A stretch of 64,000 bases of DNA, from NCBI GenBank assembly GCA_948099385.1, contig CANUEZ040000205.1:1798001-1862000 (forward strand), read 5' to 3'. The stretch comes from Fasciola hepatica (taxonomy: Eukaryota; Platyhelminthes; Trematoda; Plagiorchiida; Fasciolidae). Shown here one piece after another: positions 1-13,661 of the stretch. The translations under genes and the position numbers were made by a program. The notes beneath the pieces were generated by a model. That model was given only the letters and a program-made list of their open reading frames with translations, had not been told where the DNA came from and ran no database searches. Positions within the stretch are counted from its first letter, which is position 1. Every line of letters starts with the position of its first letter.

Positions 1-446
1 CAATGCAATCGTTCGCTTTGAACAGAATGTTGAGAATAAGAACTGGTTTACACACACTACTTTTATCCTCATTTAATGAGTCGACCCCCATTTATCTTGA
101 TGAGAAATAGACTCAGTCCTTCTTCCTCTTTCAGCAGCTTTCCTTCTGACAAGCTTGAACACTTAATTTGCGTTACAGATTGGTCATTTGGCATGAGCTT
201 CGTGAAATTCTGCGGTCATACTCGTGGAAACAATGATGAAACCATGTTGTTTCGCATTCCATCCCAAATTCTGCCAAAGTATTCCGGAGGGATATGTTTC
301 TTTTATTCCCAGAACTCCGAATATCCAGCAAATAACGATTCTTCTGCTGGTTCAAACACGTGCGCAACGGAATCTTGCACCAGATCTTATAACTTGATAC
401 CACTTCCTTATTCTTGAAGTAATTCCACTGCAGCTACCAACACCGA
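1..446. other. unique left flank of the palindrome, no firm gene
   Basis: This is single-copy sequence outside the palindrome. Both strands carry overlapping open frames (about 76-417 on + and 173-403 on -). Neither has a splice site or start context that decides between them, so no gene is called. Confidence 0.5.
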
Positions 447-2157
447 TCGTAGCCGTTGTGTTGACGCTATACAAAATCTTGAACAAGTGCACAGGAAAAG
501 TACATTTTCAATGTCCGTGTTAACCTCTATTTGACCTGGCCCAACGTGAAGCTATTCGCTTGATAGAGGACATGGCTTTATAATCCGGTTTTGATCGGAC
601 GGACAGCTACATAATTGCTCCCGTTTCGAGCCAATATTTTCGTTTTCCTACTCACACGAGCAAACCCCGGCTGTTATCAATAATGTTTTATAACGACACC
701 GATCCTGACCGCACATAGCATGTCATCCTAACCAGGTTTACGTCTTTAGATGTTGGACTCCTAATTCCTAAATTCCCTCCCTCCCGAAACTACTAAACAT
801 CAGAACACCCGTATCCGCTGTTTTCCGGGCACGGAGGAACTCTTTACAAAGCCAAAAAACAAATTTGTTTTGGTTACAATTTTTCCACAAACGTCTTTAT
901 CAAAACGTCTGTGTAATGAGAGAGTGTACAGGGGTAGACATAATCTTCAATAATGCGAACATGGCACGAAGTTTTATCAATACACAAGGACACATTTCAA
1001 CTTAAAAATCCAACATGAGCTGGATGGCAGTAGCACCTTTCGATAGAAATCTGACTTCGGGAAAATATTTTCGATAAATTATCACTCGAACTCTTAGTTC
1101 TGCATAAAGTCAATATGCTTATTCATCGTATCTTTCTGAAATAAAATGTTACCCTTGAGCAGTTGTAAACTCAATAATGAAACACGAATTTAAACCAAAT
1201 ACTCTCATCCTAAACAAGCTTTTGAACGATGAACGTGACGAGAAGTGAAATTAGAGCAATGTTGCTTTAGTGTTGCCAACATTTGCGCGAAACCCAATAG
1301 CCAACTAGCAACTGTTTATATTCAATTACGGCTCCGTTTGGCAGTTCGCTTAGGCTTGCAATAATCCAGAAATCATCAAATTATTTGGTCCCATTTGCAA
1401 GATAGTCTGGGTAGGAATGCAGTTTTCGTGAAATATAGAAACAGTAAAATAAATTGTAACAATGAATCTTGTTTGCAGGTGGAAGGCAAATGTAAGAAAG
1501 CGCACCTGGACTAACAGTTTCCTATGGGTACTATGAGCATGGTCACAATCGTGATAATGCTTTGAAACGGCTTTATTTGTATTCATAAAATTGCTAATCT
1601 AAGCATTTCTTATAAGATTTTTCTTCCTTTTTGTCAGCGATAACCGTTGCAGTTTCGTTTGCCTAAATCGGTCTCTGTTACAGTAATCTCGTTTGGTGAC
1701 GGGAAATTGTCAGAAAATGAGAATGCGAAAATTAAAACTGGTACGTAGTCGTTTGGTTCTCGAAATTCAACTCTATTTACCATGAATGACGAAAAGTGAA
1801 GGCTAGAGTAGACCTGTTTGGAGTTCATTCAGTGGTTGACCAGGTTCTAATAGACACGGGGCCCATCGTATGCGTGCCTCGCAAACCTCTTGGATCATTT
1901 GCGGAGTATGTTTGTTCTTCCGATATGAACATGTTTTCACCCTAAGCGTTTGCGTTTGAGGTTAGAAAATAGTTTCCATTTATTCTGTGCCCTTGGATTG
2001 TCCTTGTTTTAGTGTAACCAAACCATAACCAGCAAGCCGAGCTAGCTTTTGTTCTTTTATATCCTCAAAAACTTCACGCTACAAAAAAGAACGAGGTTCA
2101 GTCAGTTCGCAGTTGAACGAGTTGTCCGACAGAGAAGTCATACAGATCCAGGTACAT

Positions 2158-2159
<2 letters not shown>

Positions 2160-2249
<90 letters not shown>
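2160..2249. repeat. (AT)n microsatellite, left-arm copy
   Basis: A pure AT dinucleotide tract of 90 bp. It is itself perfectly self-complementary, so it can extrude a hairpin within the arm. The long Ile-Tyr repeat frame across it is not a gene. Confidence 0.98.
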
Positions 2250-2251
<2 letters not shown>

Positions 2252-2778
2252 TGCTACCTATTCGAACTGAGCTGTAAACTCAGTATTTTGAGCAATTTTG
2301 AGCACATTCCTTGATTTGTTGCCATCATATGTTAGAAAACATAGAACGTGATTGCTCAGCTGACCAGTGAACAGTATATGAGCACTGTGTACACGTTTGT
2401 TCATCTAACTCACTTGTTCACAGTTAGAACAATTGCATATTGACCGATTGCTAACTGGCATCGGAACACGAGTTTAACGATTGTCACACTGATCGGCCTC
2501 TTCCACGTGGACGATATATGAATGAATAAGAACTGAGAATGATCCATGTGATTTTCCAGTCCTAATTCAGAATGGATAAATACAGACTGCTCATTGCTCA
2601 CAACAGTCCATATAAAACCGATTTGTACTGATTTCAATTGAACATATCTCGGAATAAGCTACACAAAATGCCAATGTGCAAAATTCAAAAAGTTGTTCCA
2701 ACAGAACAAAGAAACAAAGTAACAAACGACCAAACAACAAGAGGATACTGAATTTATCAATTTGCCCAACTGGTCGCA

Positions 2779-5002
2779 TTTGTGCACAAATGATTCCACA
2801 TTTGAAATATAATAGTGTAAAAGGGACAATCAATTCGCTGTTGTCTCCTATTATACACTCACACTCTCACAATCACTCTCACGCTCAGTCTATCGCTTCG
2901 CAAATACGACGCTTAATACTATTATTGTATTATGGTTGTTCTCATTTGATTGGATACCTCCCTGTACGCGGGAATTTCGTAGCCATTAATAATCGTTCAA
3001 GAACTCATCCGAGATGTTTGGACCATTATTCGGCCTGGCCACGCTAAACTTGACATCAGACGCGTTCATTGATAACTGTTTACTCTTTGGTCAGTAGTTA
3101 GTTACACGAACTACATTGGTAGTCATTTAACTCGCATACAAGATAAACCTATTGTCGTTCAATTTATTTGGAAGCATTCGCGTGAATAATGATTTAGATT
3201 TCAAATCCGTTCGGATTGTATCACAAAAACCATGCGCTATGAGATATGTTAGGGTCACACAGCGTTATCAGAAAAAACTGTGGTCAGTCGACGGTTCGGT
3301 TATTGCGGGTGACCTTTCTCAAGACCAGTTTGCCACAACCGCACAGTTTGCGTGCTCGGCTCAACACTGCTATGGATGATGGTCACCCCACCAAACAGTT
3401 TATAAATTGGGCTTAAAAAAGGTCACCTACCGTAACCGAAACATCGATTGACCACCATCATTTCTGATAAGGCAGTGTTACCGAATAAAGAGGTACATAG
3501 AACGAAAGGAATGTCAAGAATCAGTGGTCACATCTAGTACAGCACAGGTTCATACAAAAACGGTTTATCACTGATCCAAAGAGCAATCTTTCGGATGGTC
3601 TAGAGCTTGTAGTTGTACCATCCGGGTGATCCAGTGTAGACCAATGATATACAAAAACGACATCTATGTTAAAGGAATGAATCTATTGATGTATATAAAA
3701 TTGTAAACAAGTTCAAATCCACGCCTAATCTGCTTGCAAGGAACGGGGATTGCCATCCGTGGTCCACATTGCGTGAGCAAAAATAACAGTACGAGTGGGG
3801 ATTTCTGCCAAGAAAACTATTGGTTTTTTTATATCGATCGCATTTTATGAAAGCATTCTCCTCATGTTTACCTGTTCCGTGTATTGAGTATGGTTTTTGA
3901 ATAAAAAATGGCTCAGCCGTTGATCATTCAGTTGAACATTGCTTGAACTGACATCACTTGCTGCTTTCAACGATGACGAAACTATCAAACCTCATTCCTA
4001 CCTACGGCTTTTCTTTTAAATCCACTACCACGCGAGCGAGTAACAGTAGTTACTAGTCAAATTCATTTCACGTGGTTTATATTTGAAGGACTGCTCATTT
4101 TCGTGTCACATTCTAGCTTATGCATGACTATCTTCTTTCTTCGAGAAGAGACTACAAGAGACTACAGCGGTATTAACTACACAGTATTACCGGTATCTCA
4201 TTGCAATTTAACCAAGAAGAAAGGTCGATGTCAGAGTTTAACAATAATTGAACAGAAACTTACCATCAACTGTCAGTCCATGTTTACGATTATCCGAGTT
4301 GAAGCAGAGTTCCATTCTTTGATTTCTGAAGAAACAATATCCAGTTTTCTCCTATTGTTATTTGGATATCAGTTTACTTTTAAATGCATATCAAGAGGAA
4401 ACTGATCGCAAAGAATAATTTATGTTTCAGTATCTGACTGAATTTGGGAAACCCCACAATTTGCAGGTAACTTGATGCGTGCCCATTTACTTTGCCGAAT
4501 GACTGCTCTGGGTCCACTCGTCGACGTGTTCCTACAGTTAAGGAAAATCTAGATTTGAAATTCATTGTGGCACTGGCAAATAACAACTAACTTTGCCTGC
4601 CTTTCGAAAACCAATCGGCTCCCAGAGGTTATGGCAGCAATTGAATTTACAAGCAATTCAGTAGCATTGCCGGATTTCAACCCCGGTAAGCTCCTCAAAT
4701 GTTTAAATGAACAAACCACTTATGAATGCGTCTTTATTTGGCCTTCGATCAACATATTTGGGTACTAGAGTCCTCACTCTTGGTGACATATCGCCTTACC
4801 AACGTTTGACTTCCATAGCCACTACCATGTAAAGTGCAGTTTTATGCCGAATTTTCCGAACAACTGCTTTTTATACTAGGTGGTCTACTGTCGAGTACCC
4901 AAGTTGCTGGTGGATAATTTATTCCAACCCACTTTGCCTGGGGCTTCCATAAACGTAGTACATGGGCAGCAAGATCTAATGACAGTCACTGAAAATAACA
5001 CA
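2779..5002. other. 2,224-bp segment present only in the left arm
   Basis: In the right arm the sequences flanking this segment are directly joined (near 20273). The joint has a shared CA dinucleotide (2777-2778 and 5001-5002). There are no terminal inverted repeats, poly(A) tail or longer target duplication, so a deletion from the right arm fits better than a transposon insertion in the left. Inside are a short CACTCT-rich stretch (about 2856-2890) and only short, unconvincing ORFs. Confidence 0.93.
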
Positions 5003-5743
5003 AAATTAGCCTCAGAATGAACAAATAAACCACTTTTGTCTAACTTTTCACCACTGGAACGAAACAAGAAGAATAACTAGGTGATGCATACATTTCTGCA
5101 AATCAGAAGTTGACGAAGGTGGGTTGTTCTTAGCCTATTATCAATTCAAATAACCCAGTTACCTTGGGAACATTCCACACTATTTCGGTAGTAATCGGTA
5201 GTTCCCCTCCGAAATCTGCCCCTACGGGTATAAAGCCTAGAAACTAGACGTGGATGTATTGTTCATCACAGACAACTATTCAATATCACGAACTGCTCCA
5301 GAAGCTGTTTTGATAGATGTAGATTAGCAGTTTTTGTCTCTCAGTATACTTCCCTTCGAACAAATTTTTGAATCCCCATTGTAAAGCTTTCATACGTACT
5401 CCGTCGCCAGACATGAAGAATAAATCGTGTGCATATCGATTATCAGTCCAACGAGAAGTTGTGTACCAGTTCGACTAAATAAATGTTTTTTTGTAATAAC
5501 TACATGCTCTCATATCAGTCTCAACTGCTTCCTATATGCAATCACTCACGTTCGTTTGACTATGCATTCTTCCCATTCAGTACCGTATGTGAAAAGCAGA
5601 AGGAACTGTAGTCCGGAATGCTGTTCGAATCGGACATGTGGTGACAATAGTACTAGAAAGCAAACCGTTAAAAACCATCTTTATTAACCTAACCGTTCAT
5701 AGATATAAATTAAATTCAAAAACGGTGAGTTCGGTTACCAAGT

Positions 5744-6121
5744 TCAACTCGATGCATTTGTATGAATGATGCGAATTCCAAAGAAAACAAACGGAACAGC
5801 CATCTGTCTATTGACTTCGTGCCGCCAGTGTGTTTCTGTTAAGGATTTCAGTGCTGTTTGAGAACAGAACATCTTTCGGTATAGGCCATAATACACTGCA
5901 TCATTTTTTAAAAAGGTCATAGTAACGTTCACGCGCCGGTTCTCGTTAGAGTGCAAAGTTCTCATACAAGCAGAAAATATGATCACAAGTGCGACACTTT
6001 TTTGTAGGTTCGGATATGTAACAAAACAGTGATATGGCGCAGGAAAAAATTGGAAGTAGTATTGCGCATCCGGATTCACTAGAGGTCTCGAATAGTGAAA
6101 TAATTTGTCACCGTGGTACAT
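5744..6121 (-). CDS. 125-codon ATG-started ORF in the left arm
   Basis: An ATG-started frame with varied amino-acid composition and no recognised domain. The copy in the right arm is also open. Comparing the two, I find five substitutions in 375 bp: four change an amino acid (Ala/Ser, Leu/Ile, Gly/Ser, Glu/Lys) and one is silent. That ratio gives no sign of purifying selection since the arms diverged, so the frame may be non-functional, or one copy may be free to drift. Confidence 0.25.
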   Translation of the reverse strand: MYHGDKLFHYSRPLVNPDAQYYFQFFPAPYHCFVTYPNLQKSVALVIIFSACMRTLHSNENRRVNVTMTFLKNDAVYYGLYRKMFCSQTALKSLTETHWRHEVNRQMAVPFVFFGIRIIHTNASS

Positions 6122-9100
6122 GATTCTCTCTCTGGCCAGCCATGAAAACCAGCTGTCTCATCGGGGAAACTTTCAGACTTGGACCCGAAAGCCTCTGAAA
6201 ACTTTCAAACAAAACGTATACTGGATATGGTGTTTTTCTGCTGGTTCACGTCACGAATTTTCATCGCACGCTCATGAGCTTCCTAAGAGACGATGTTTAA
6301 CGAAGATTTGAGAAAATGTGCGCGATAAGTATACCTGCAGCGTCTGATAGTATCTTTGTAGTCCCCGTTCTAAATATGGTTTGGTCCGACCAGAGTGAAA
6401 AGTTGTCCAAGTTATCCAAGTCAGTTTATCAGTACCTCCTACCCTGCTGGACAAACCTCAATGCATGTTTGTCTCATTACATCAACTTTATCCCCAAACC
6501 AAGACTTTTCCCGGTGGTCACTTCGGATAAAGCACACACTGAATTTGAACGACAGTGCTGAAACGATATGCAGGCAACAGTGATAACAGATAAACAGTGA
6601 ATGATTCAGAGGTTTGAATTGCAGATTGAATTAGGACATTCTTCTATATTATGACCCTCCCCTAGTGCATTAGAACCATTTATTTGAGTACCTTAAGCTC
6701 TGAGCTAATATCGGTTATCTAATGTTGTCTTTGCACGTTCGATTCTCCTCTTATTTGATGCTTCTGCCTAGCGTGAATAAGGGTGCACATTACAGTCAAA
6801 AATTGCCGTATTTTGAAGACGTTTTCCAAAACGATATAAAATGAACTTCGTTTAATGAATGCCATGTGATTTTGATCAATGGAAGCCAGCAGGGATTATA
6901 TGAAAATGGGCAAGAACATTGTGCATCACACAGTCCGCAGAAGGTGCATAATCTAATGGCCTATTCGTCACTATTTCACACCAAACAGGCACTTCAAGCA
7001 CTAAAGCTGGCCCACACCAGAACTCCGCCACGGATAACACTGCCTCTTCGAAAGTGAACAAACAACTAATTTACCCCAATTAGAACAACCCCTGTTATTC
7101 GACCTCCGTTAACGAATGCCCGAGTTCACAAGTGTCCAAACATAAATGGTACAAATGAACTCAGACATTTTCGAACAATTTCGCCAACTATTTTCGAATT
7201 CGTCTTCTTGAGTGCGCTTCCAAACCACATTTACTTTTCTCTTGGTCTTCGTACATAGGGCCTTAAAGCACCGTTTTTTTGATCACAGCAGTCCGATGGA
7301 TGTATGAAATTTGTTCATTGTGACAAACAAATCGGCGAAAAGTCAGTCAGTTGTGGCAGGAAACATAAACAGCCTAAATCGTGTGAAAGCATGTTACTTA
7401 ACTGACAAGCAAATAAATACATGATAAATTACGAAATCTCAATGGCATACTGGTCGGGCACGCAACAATAAGTATTCATGGGTCACCATTTATCAACTGA
7501 AAAACTGATAGTGTCTGACATGAGCGGTCATACTGACACAGAATAATGCAACCGTAAGGCAAACGTGTTTCATCTGTACCATTATTACCACCTAATCTGC
7601 TGAATGTGTGTACCATGTTGCGAAAAATTGTTTGGCTAAACTTTGTTGTGGTTAAAGTATTTTTGAATGTGTGGACAGTGTTTCATTGGTAGAGTGGTAC
7701 GCGTTTTTATTTGACCTTCGTTTAGATCTACCAAATAGGGTAAACATTGAAGCAGGCAAAACAATTCTTTTATGTGGAGCTTATTACGTACATTCAACCT
7801 AACTGTTTGGTTACTTGTATTGTTTTTTGCTCCGCATCACTGAGCTGTGTTACTAGGTGGCAAGGGTTTCCTCAGCAGTGAAGGTGATATCACGGATTCC
7901 CCGGTTGTAAAATCCTTTGACTAGTGTTGATATTTCCGCGAAATGACGCAAAACTCAGGGACCAGAACTGCTCTATTACTCAAGGTATTATGTCGATGGG
8001 TGAGTTTTATGAATTGATTTTTTTAACGGGTGTTTATTACTACGTTCACCCTTTTTCACTCTGGAAAAATGATCCACGGATACCATGATTTTTGTTTCAA
8101 TGAGGAGTTTTCAATTTGGGTAATCATATATTTTGCACTGATAACAGAGCCGAAGAGGGTGACCACGGCCTAAGCAAGCAAATGCAAAAAGTTCATATAT
8201 TGTATAATTCCAAGATACTGTCACTCGCCATATTTTCTTGTCGATGTGCTAGGATTATCTACGGTCGGCAGACTTACTATGAAGTGCTCTACCCAAAGCC
8301 ATGGCAAATAACTTATTAGTCTTTAAATGATAGCGAATGATTGGTTACATCTTAAACATCTCTCTGTTGTTCACTTTAACTCAACACCATATCCCAAGAT
8401 TCGCAATTATCATTTTTTCCTTTCTGAGTCCTCATGCATTCGTCATCATCAATAATCCCTAAATTCCAATACTTCCACAAACAAACTGGAAAGAAATAGT
8501 ACTTGATACTATTTTTTCCATGATCGTAATTTCGGTATTTACCCTAAGTGTTATGCTGATCATGTGTTTGCTAAGCATGTATCTTGGGTACAAAAAAAGT
8601 TCATTTCAAACGACCTGACCTAAGAGGGAATCCAGTTGAAGCAATAAGTAAAGCAAAAATTTAGGGAGAACCATAGGAGGTATTTCGGGCAGAGCTATGT
8701 GTGATATAAAATATAAATTACAATCGTGAGAGTGGAACTGAATGGACTGTTCAGAAAACATTCAATCTACACCAAAACATACCCCATCAGAAAGTTTTGC
8801 TAGTGTGTTTGACACCGGAAACCACCGACTTTACAAACCACTTTTGAATATGTTCACGGAATTCACGATAGACTTGGTCTATATCCTATGGGGTTCTGTA
8901 AAGAAATAGTTGAATATCTAATTTTCATTTATTGATGAGCGATATATATTTTCACTTACTTTTGAACTCACTGTTATCTGAATTTCGGAAAAAATGATAC
9001 ATAATGTGGATTTACAACTAAAAATATGGAATACATTTTTTGCCAAAACTTGCTGGAGTTCTTTGGAACTACCCTCAAAATCAACCAAGACGGAAAGAAG

Positions 9101-9948
9101 ATTCTTTGTGCGCATCAAACTGAGTATTCGCTCAGCTGGATGTCGTTTGTTAGCGCTCTCTTTCCTCAAACGTACTTGCAGTTTACGTCTGCGATTGAAT
9201 AACAACTCAAGAAGAACTTTGTACGTAATTTCTGATTGCTACTACTCAGAAGCAAAGCAACTCCAAGATAGAAGCAGTCTGAAACACTGAATAAAAGAAT
9301 ACGTTGAAAAGGCGTAAGCATGAGGGTTTATAACATGTTGCATGGATTTGACGTCATATGTCAAAATCGCATTACAATACAACGGTGATCGGTGATCAGA
9401 CTTATATCAACGTACCTTAGCGGTATGTGATAATCCCCAGCCTTGCTGTATCATGGTTAATCTATGAACAATAACTGTCAGCCGTTGCGTACATTGAGCT
9501 TGAAACCTGTGCAATGGATCTGTCAAAATTACCTTCACGTAATGAAACTATTTTGTTGTCAGCGCACTTAGACATACAAAAAATAGTGCCAATTCCAAAG
9601 TGTGCAGATTGTAGCTAAACGAGCTGAGTATGTTTCAATCTTGTTTGACGAACTTGACGTGAAAAAAAACGTAATAATGAGAGTCTGCAAGCGGTACGAC
9701 AAACCAAGGAGACTTTCACAATAAAAAGGGATTTTACTTTAGTCCCCGTGGAGGCTGCCATGTCCTATGTGATACATTGATTCTCTCCGCCTACGATCTG
9801 GTGGCTAAGTGAGAGGAATGTGATGTAGTTTCCCAGAGAAAAGTCTTGTTGCGAAGTGAAAAATTGGTTTGCGTACAGGGGTTTGAAATAGTACCATGTA
9901 AAATTAGCCTACGAGTATTTCACACCACCACGAACTCGACGACTCTAG

Positions 9949-10117
9949 TTGTCGTCAACCGAGACAAACGTGAAAGGCAGGGGTCGAAAAATAGTGAGGA
10001 ATTAAGTATGAGAGATAGTAAATATGATGAACGAAAAAAAAAACCCAGATATTGCGGCCTCACGAGTTCAGAACAACTTTCAAAACACGCAGAAGAATGG
10101 CTAACAAATAGGGAGAA
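9949..10117 (+). CDS. candidate internal exon, intact in the left arm
   Basis: Bounded by an acceptor (CTCTAG before 9949) and a strong donor (GTAAGT at 10118). The 169 bp are open in the frame that leaves two bases at each end. The encoded stretch is charged and hydrophilic: basic and acidic residues, a Lys run, ending in a helix-like Glu/Trp/Asn segment. The Lys run is encoded by ten A residues; the right arm has eight there, which breaks the frame. No family is recognised. Confidence 0.3.
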
Positions 10118-11217
10118 GTAAGTCAAAACAAAGTACCATTCTGGAAAGAAAGTTTGGAGGAATACTCAATAATTCTTTTGATATCGTGTCCTGGAAACCA
10201 CCTTCGGTGAACACATACGGAAAGGGCAAACCATACCGTTCTCTTAACATAGCCTCGTTTTACTGATTATTGGACAGACCTAATCACAGCTCACAAAGTG
10301 ACGTTCAGACTTTAGAAGAGGAAAGTTGAAAAGGACCAAACTGAAACGAGCAGAATGCACAAAATTGAGGCATCGTGGATGTAGCCTACAATACAAAAAT
10401 GCTACCAATTTGCTGAGGAGCAGAGCGACCTATTAGATGCGCTCATAGATGACACATGAACAGTGTTGGAGAGACTGGAATATAGCACGTTAGCAACACA
10501 ATCATTGAGGTTGGCTGTTTGTTCGCTATCGGTTGGAGATTGTTTTATTCCATGCATATGTCTGATTTAAGTGATGGGGTCACAAAGTTTCATTGTACCA
10601 TCACGGATGACTGGCAATTATGACTGTGATAATTTATGTAGTAAACCATTTAAATGACCAATTCTGCATGAGTGTTCTGTTTAGTGGGAATTTCCAATCC
10701 CATACTTCGCTGTTGCGAGGTGTGCGTCTCACTGAGTAAACCCCTACTCTTCGAACAAACACCACAGTACAGTTAACAACTCGTGTACCGAGTAGGATTG
10801 CAACGACACAATAACTTTATTTACTGAAATGGGACTGTATTGCTAGAAATATATTTGAAATACAGAAATGATCAAATACAAAACTGGTCTTCCCATTATA
10901 TTCAGGAACACCTCAATTTACAGTTTTCTTTTCTCTGCTTTTTTTTCCTTGGCAATGGCAGTGTTCAATATGGGAGGGTTATTGCCCGGGAACAAGAGAA
11001 ACAGGAGATGAGAGTGATTCTGAAACCGTCAGTATTGCAAACAGCTCGTATTCATACGCAAACTAAAGATAACCTTTTCGTTTAAAGTCGGTGTATAGTA
11101 CACATTTTATTCATTGATTTTGGACTATTCTCAATGAAAAGAACAGAAAAGAAAGTTTCGACAATTACACGGCAAAGCTATTCCTAGTACTTACTACGCC
11201 GATCATGCACTTTCTGA

Positions 11218-11613
11218 TTGGTCACAATAATGATTGCGCATATCCCCTTGGTAATTCCGAGTAATGTTTATTTTATTCTCACTACTGTTATGCCCGCGCA
11301 TGTCATCGTACGTTCTGACAGAAAGTGCCATTTAAACATTCGCGAAGGCCCATCGAGTTCAGAAGCAAGCCTCATACAGAATACATGTGTTGACAGTGAA
11401 TATAACTGGGGTACAAGGAATCTAGTGAGCCGTAGTGAGTATACACAACAGCCTCAGACCGTCAATGGCAGCCTGGTTTTATTATGCATCTTTTCAGATA
11501 GTTCTGTGCAGCTTAGATATTTGATCTTTCTGCAAACCATGATTGGGACTGGTTTACTTGTTTCTCATTCGCACAAACTGTACCTCCAGTCGACGTCTTC
11601 TCTTCGTGGTTAA
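11218..11613 (+). CDS. 131-codon ORF of unknown function in the left arm
   Basis: The longest open frame inside the palindrome. A methionine lies at codon 5 and the first 30 residues are strongly hydrophobic, like a signal or membrane segment. The rest is polar and Ser-rich. The right-arm copy is also open, with one amino-acid change and at least one silent change. Five bases after the stop there is a good splice donor (GTAAGT at about 11618), which reads GTAAGC in the right arm. The frame could be an exon whose true end is this donor, or a chance ORF. No family is recognised. Confidence 0.3.
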   Translation: MVTIMIAHIPLVIPSNVYFILTTVMPAHVIVRSDRKCHLNIREGPSSSEASLIQNTCVDSEYNWGTRNLVSRSEYTQQPQTVNGSLVLLCIFSDSSVQLRYLIFLQTMIGTGLLVSHSHKLYLQSTSSLRG

Positions 11614-12448
11614 CTGGTAAGTGAATGTGCAGCGGTATTGGATTCAGAAGCTAACGAGCAGTATGTATTTCTTCTAACATAATTCCACACGCCGATTTTC
11701 GGACACAGTGGTGCTTTATTGTTTTTAATACACTATCCTCATTCCCGAATGTTGTCTCAAAGTAAGTATATATGGGCATGTTGACGACCTTTTTCTCTTG
11801 GGGATTAGTCCGTATTCTTTGGCTAACTTGAATATACTTCCCGCAGATCTGCCTTAATTTTGCTGGTGTTACCGCAACAATCGTGCAGCAACCGACTCGT
11901 CATGCAATTCTTATCAATTTAAATCAACACTTCAGTTACCTCCGTAGGCATAGCTTCCCATCTCTCTTCATATCATTCAGGAACAGTTTTGATGGATAAT
12001 AATTCAGGCTTATTACATTCAATTACAAGAAAAAAGCATTTCATTTTCAAGATACCATAATGTGAAGCAGTGACAAAACTTTGTGCTAACAAAGTGTGAA
12101 ATGACTTCGTCTCTGTGAATTCAGATCTTCAGTGAAAACAGACTGATCTAAGAGATCTAAGATAACGTTATTCAACTCTTTCGTTTATTGTGTAATAATG
12201 TTCCTGGATGATTTGGATGATTTGTAGTTGTTTAAGCGGAACCGTTATCCATCACACAATTGTTCCAACTTCAGATGGAGTAAGTTGTGATATTGTGGGT
12301 GGAATCCCCTGTGAACAGTCTGTCCCTTTACAGATTCGCTGTACTATTTTGCGATATTTACGTTACATTTCAAACGGTATGCCTCTGTATCCAAGACATC
12401 AAACTTGTTCCCGTAGTCGTACGGAGAATCAGTGGTGAAAAGGGATTT

Positions 12449-12826
12449 TAGTCGCGTTTGTGACATCTAAGGTGAGCATTGCTCCTCAGATTTCCAGAGC
12501 AATCAACAAAGTTTTATTGTGTGGTTTTGCAACCGAGTAGAAACCCCCGAAGTGCGCAGCCGCGTCAAAGTGTTCTTCCAAATTCGCGACAATTACAGGG
12601 TTTGCGAAAGCACAGATTTGTGTTATTCTGAGATCACGGGATAAATGTTATCTGGATAGGTCTGAAAAATCACTTTCGTTGAATGGAAAGCAGATAAACG
12701 GATGATACCTCCGAACATCATGAGAAAGTATCTAATGTGGGACATGATTAGGATATCTCTGGGGTTGTTTGCTTTCAAAGTTTTTCTTTAGGAATATCTC
12801 TTAGGTCAGTCTGTTTTCAGCAGCCG
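12449..12826. other. palindrome spacer (loop), 378 bp
   Basis: This non-palindromic sequence separates the two arms. I see no ORF or RNA in it. Its last 29 bases are notable: 12798-12819 matches 13121-13142 in the right arm (same orientation) at 21 of 22 positions, followed by 7 unmatched bases and then the arm. Confidence 0.9.
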
Positions 12827-13661
12827 AAATCCCTTTTCACCACTGATTTTCCGTACGACTACGGGAACAAGTTTGATGTCTTGGATACAGAGGCATACCG
12901 TTTGAAATGTAACGTAAATATCGCAAAAAAGTACAGCGAATCTGTAAAGGGACAGACTGTTCACAGGGGATTCCACCCACAATATCACAACTTTCTCCAT
13001 CTGAAGTTGGAACAATTGTGTGATGGATAACGGTTCCGCTTAAACAACTACAAATCATCCAAATCATCCAGGAACATTATTACACAATAAACGAAAGAGT
13101 TGAATAACGTTATCTTAGACCTCTTAGATCAGTCTGTTTTCACTGAAGATCTGAATTCACAGAGACGAAGTCATTTCACACTTTGTTAGCACAAAGTTTT
13201 GTCACTGCTTCACATTATGGTATCTTGAAAATGAAATGCTTTTTTCTTGTAATTGAATGTAATAAGCCTGAATTGTTATCCATCAAAACTGTTCCTGAAT
13301 GATATGAAGAGAGATGGGAAGCTATGCCTACGGAGGTAACTGAAGTGTTGATTTAAATTGATAAGAATTGCATGACGAGTCGGTTGCTGCACGATTGTTG
13401 CGGTAACACCAGCAAAATTAAGGCAGATCTGCGGGAAGTATATTCAAGTTAGCCAAAGAATACGGACTAATCCCCAAGAGAAAAAGGTCGTCAACATGCC
13501 CATATATACTTACTTTGAGACAACATTCGGGAATGAGGATAGTGTATTAAAAACAATAAAGCACCACTGTGTCCGAAAATCGGCGTGTGGAATTATGTTA
13601 GAAGAAATACATACTGCTCGTTAGCTTCTGAATCCAATACCGCTGCACATTCGCTTACCAG

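Larger units (their letters stand above)
447..12448 (+). repeat. left arm of a giant inverted repeat
   Basis: The sequence from 447 to 12448 is repeated in reverse complement at 12827-22607. Paired coordinates sum to 23054 at the outer edge, 23048 inside the AT microsatellite, 25272 after the arm-specific segment ends at 5002, and 25275 next to the spacer. The stepwise change is fully explained by four visible indels. Spot comparisons give about 1-2% substitutions near the outer edge and 0.5-1.5% elsewhere. The match breaks sharply at base 447: further out the two flanks differ. Confidence 0.97.

Noticed and set aside
2049..2270. 73-codon ORF with a long Ile-Tyr repeat (and its mirror at 20778-21005)
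   Set aside because: It is just translation of the AT microsatellite.
8918..9290. Overlapping ORFs on both strands (95 and 98 codons), mirrored at 15983-16298
   Set aside because: Both strands open at once and no splice signals; a 1-bp indel truncates one of them in the right arm without any compensating sign.
12208..13067. ORFs of 69-76 codons near both inner ends of the palindrome
   Set aside because: Short mirrored frames next to the spacer, with no splice or start support.
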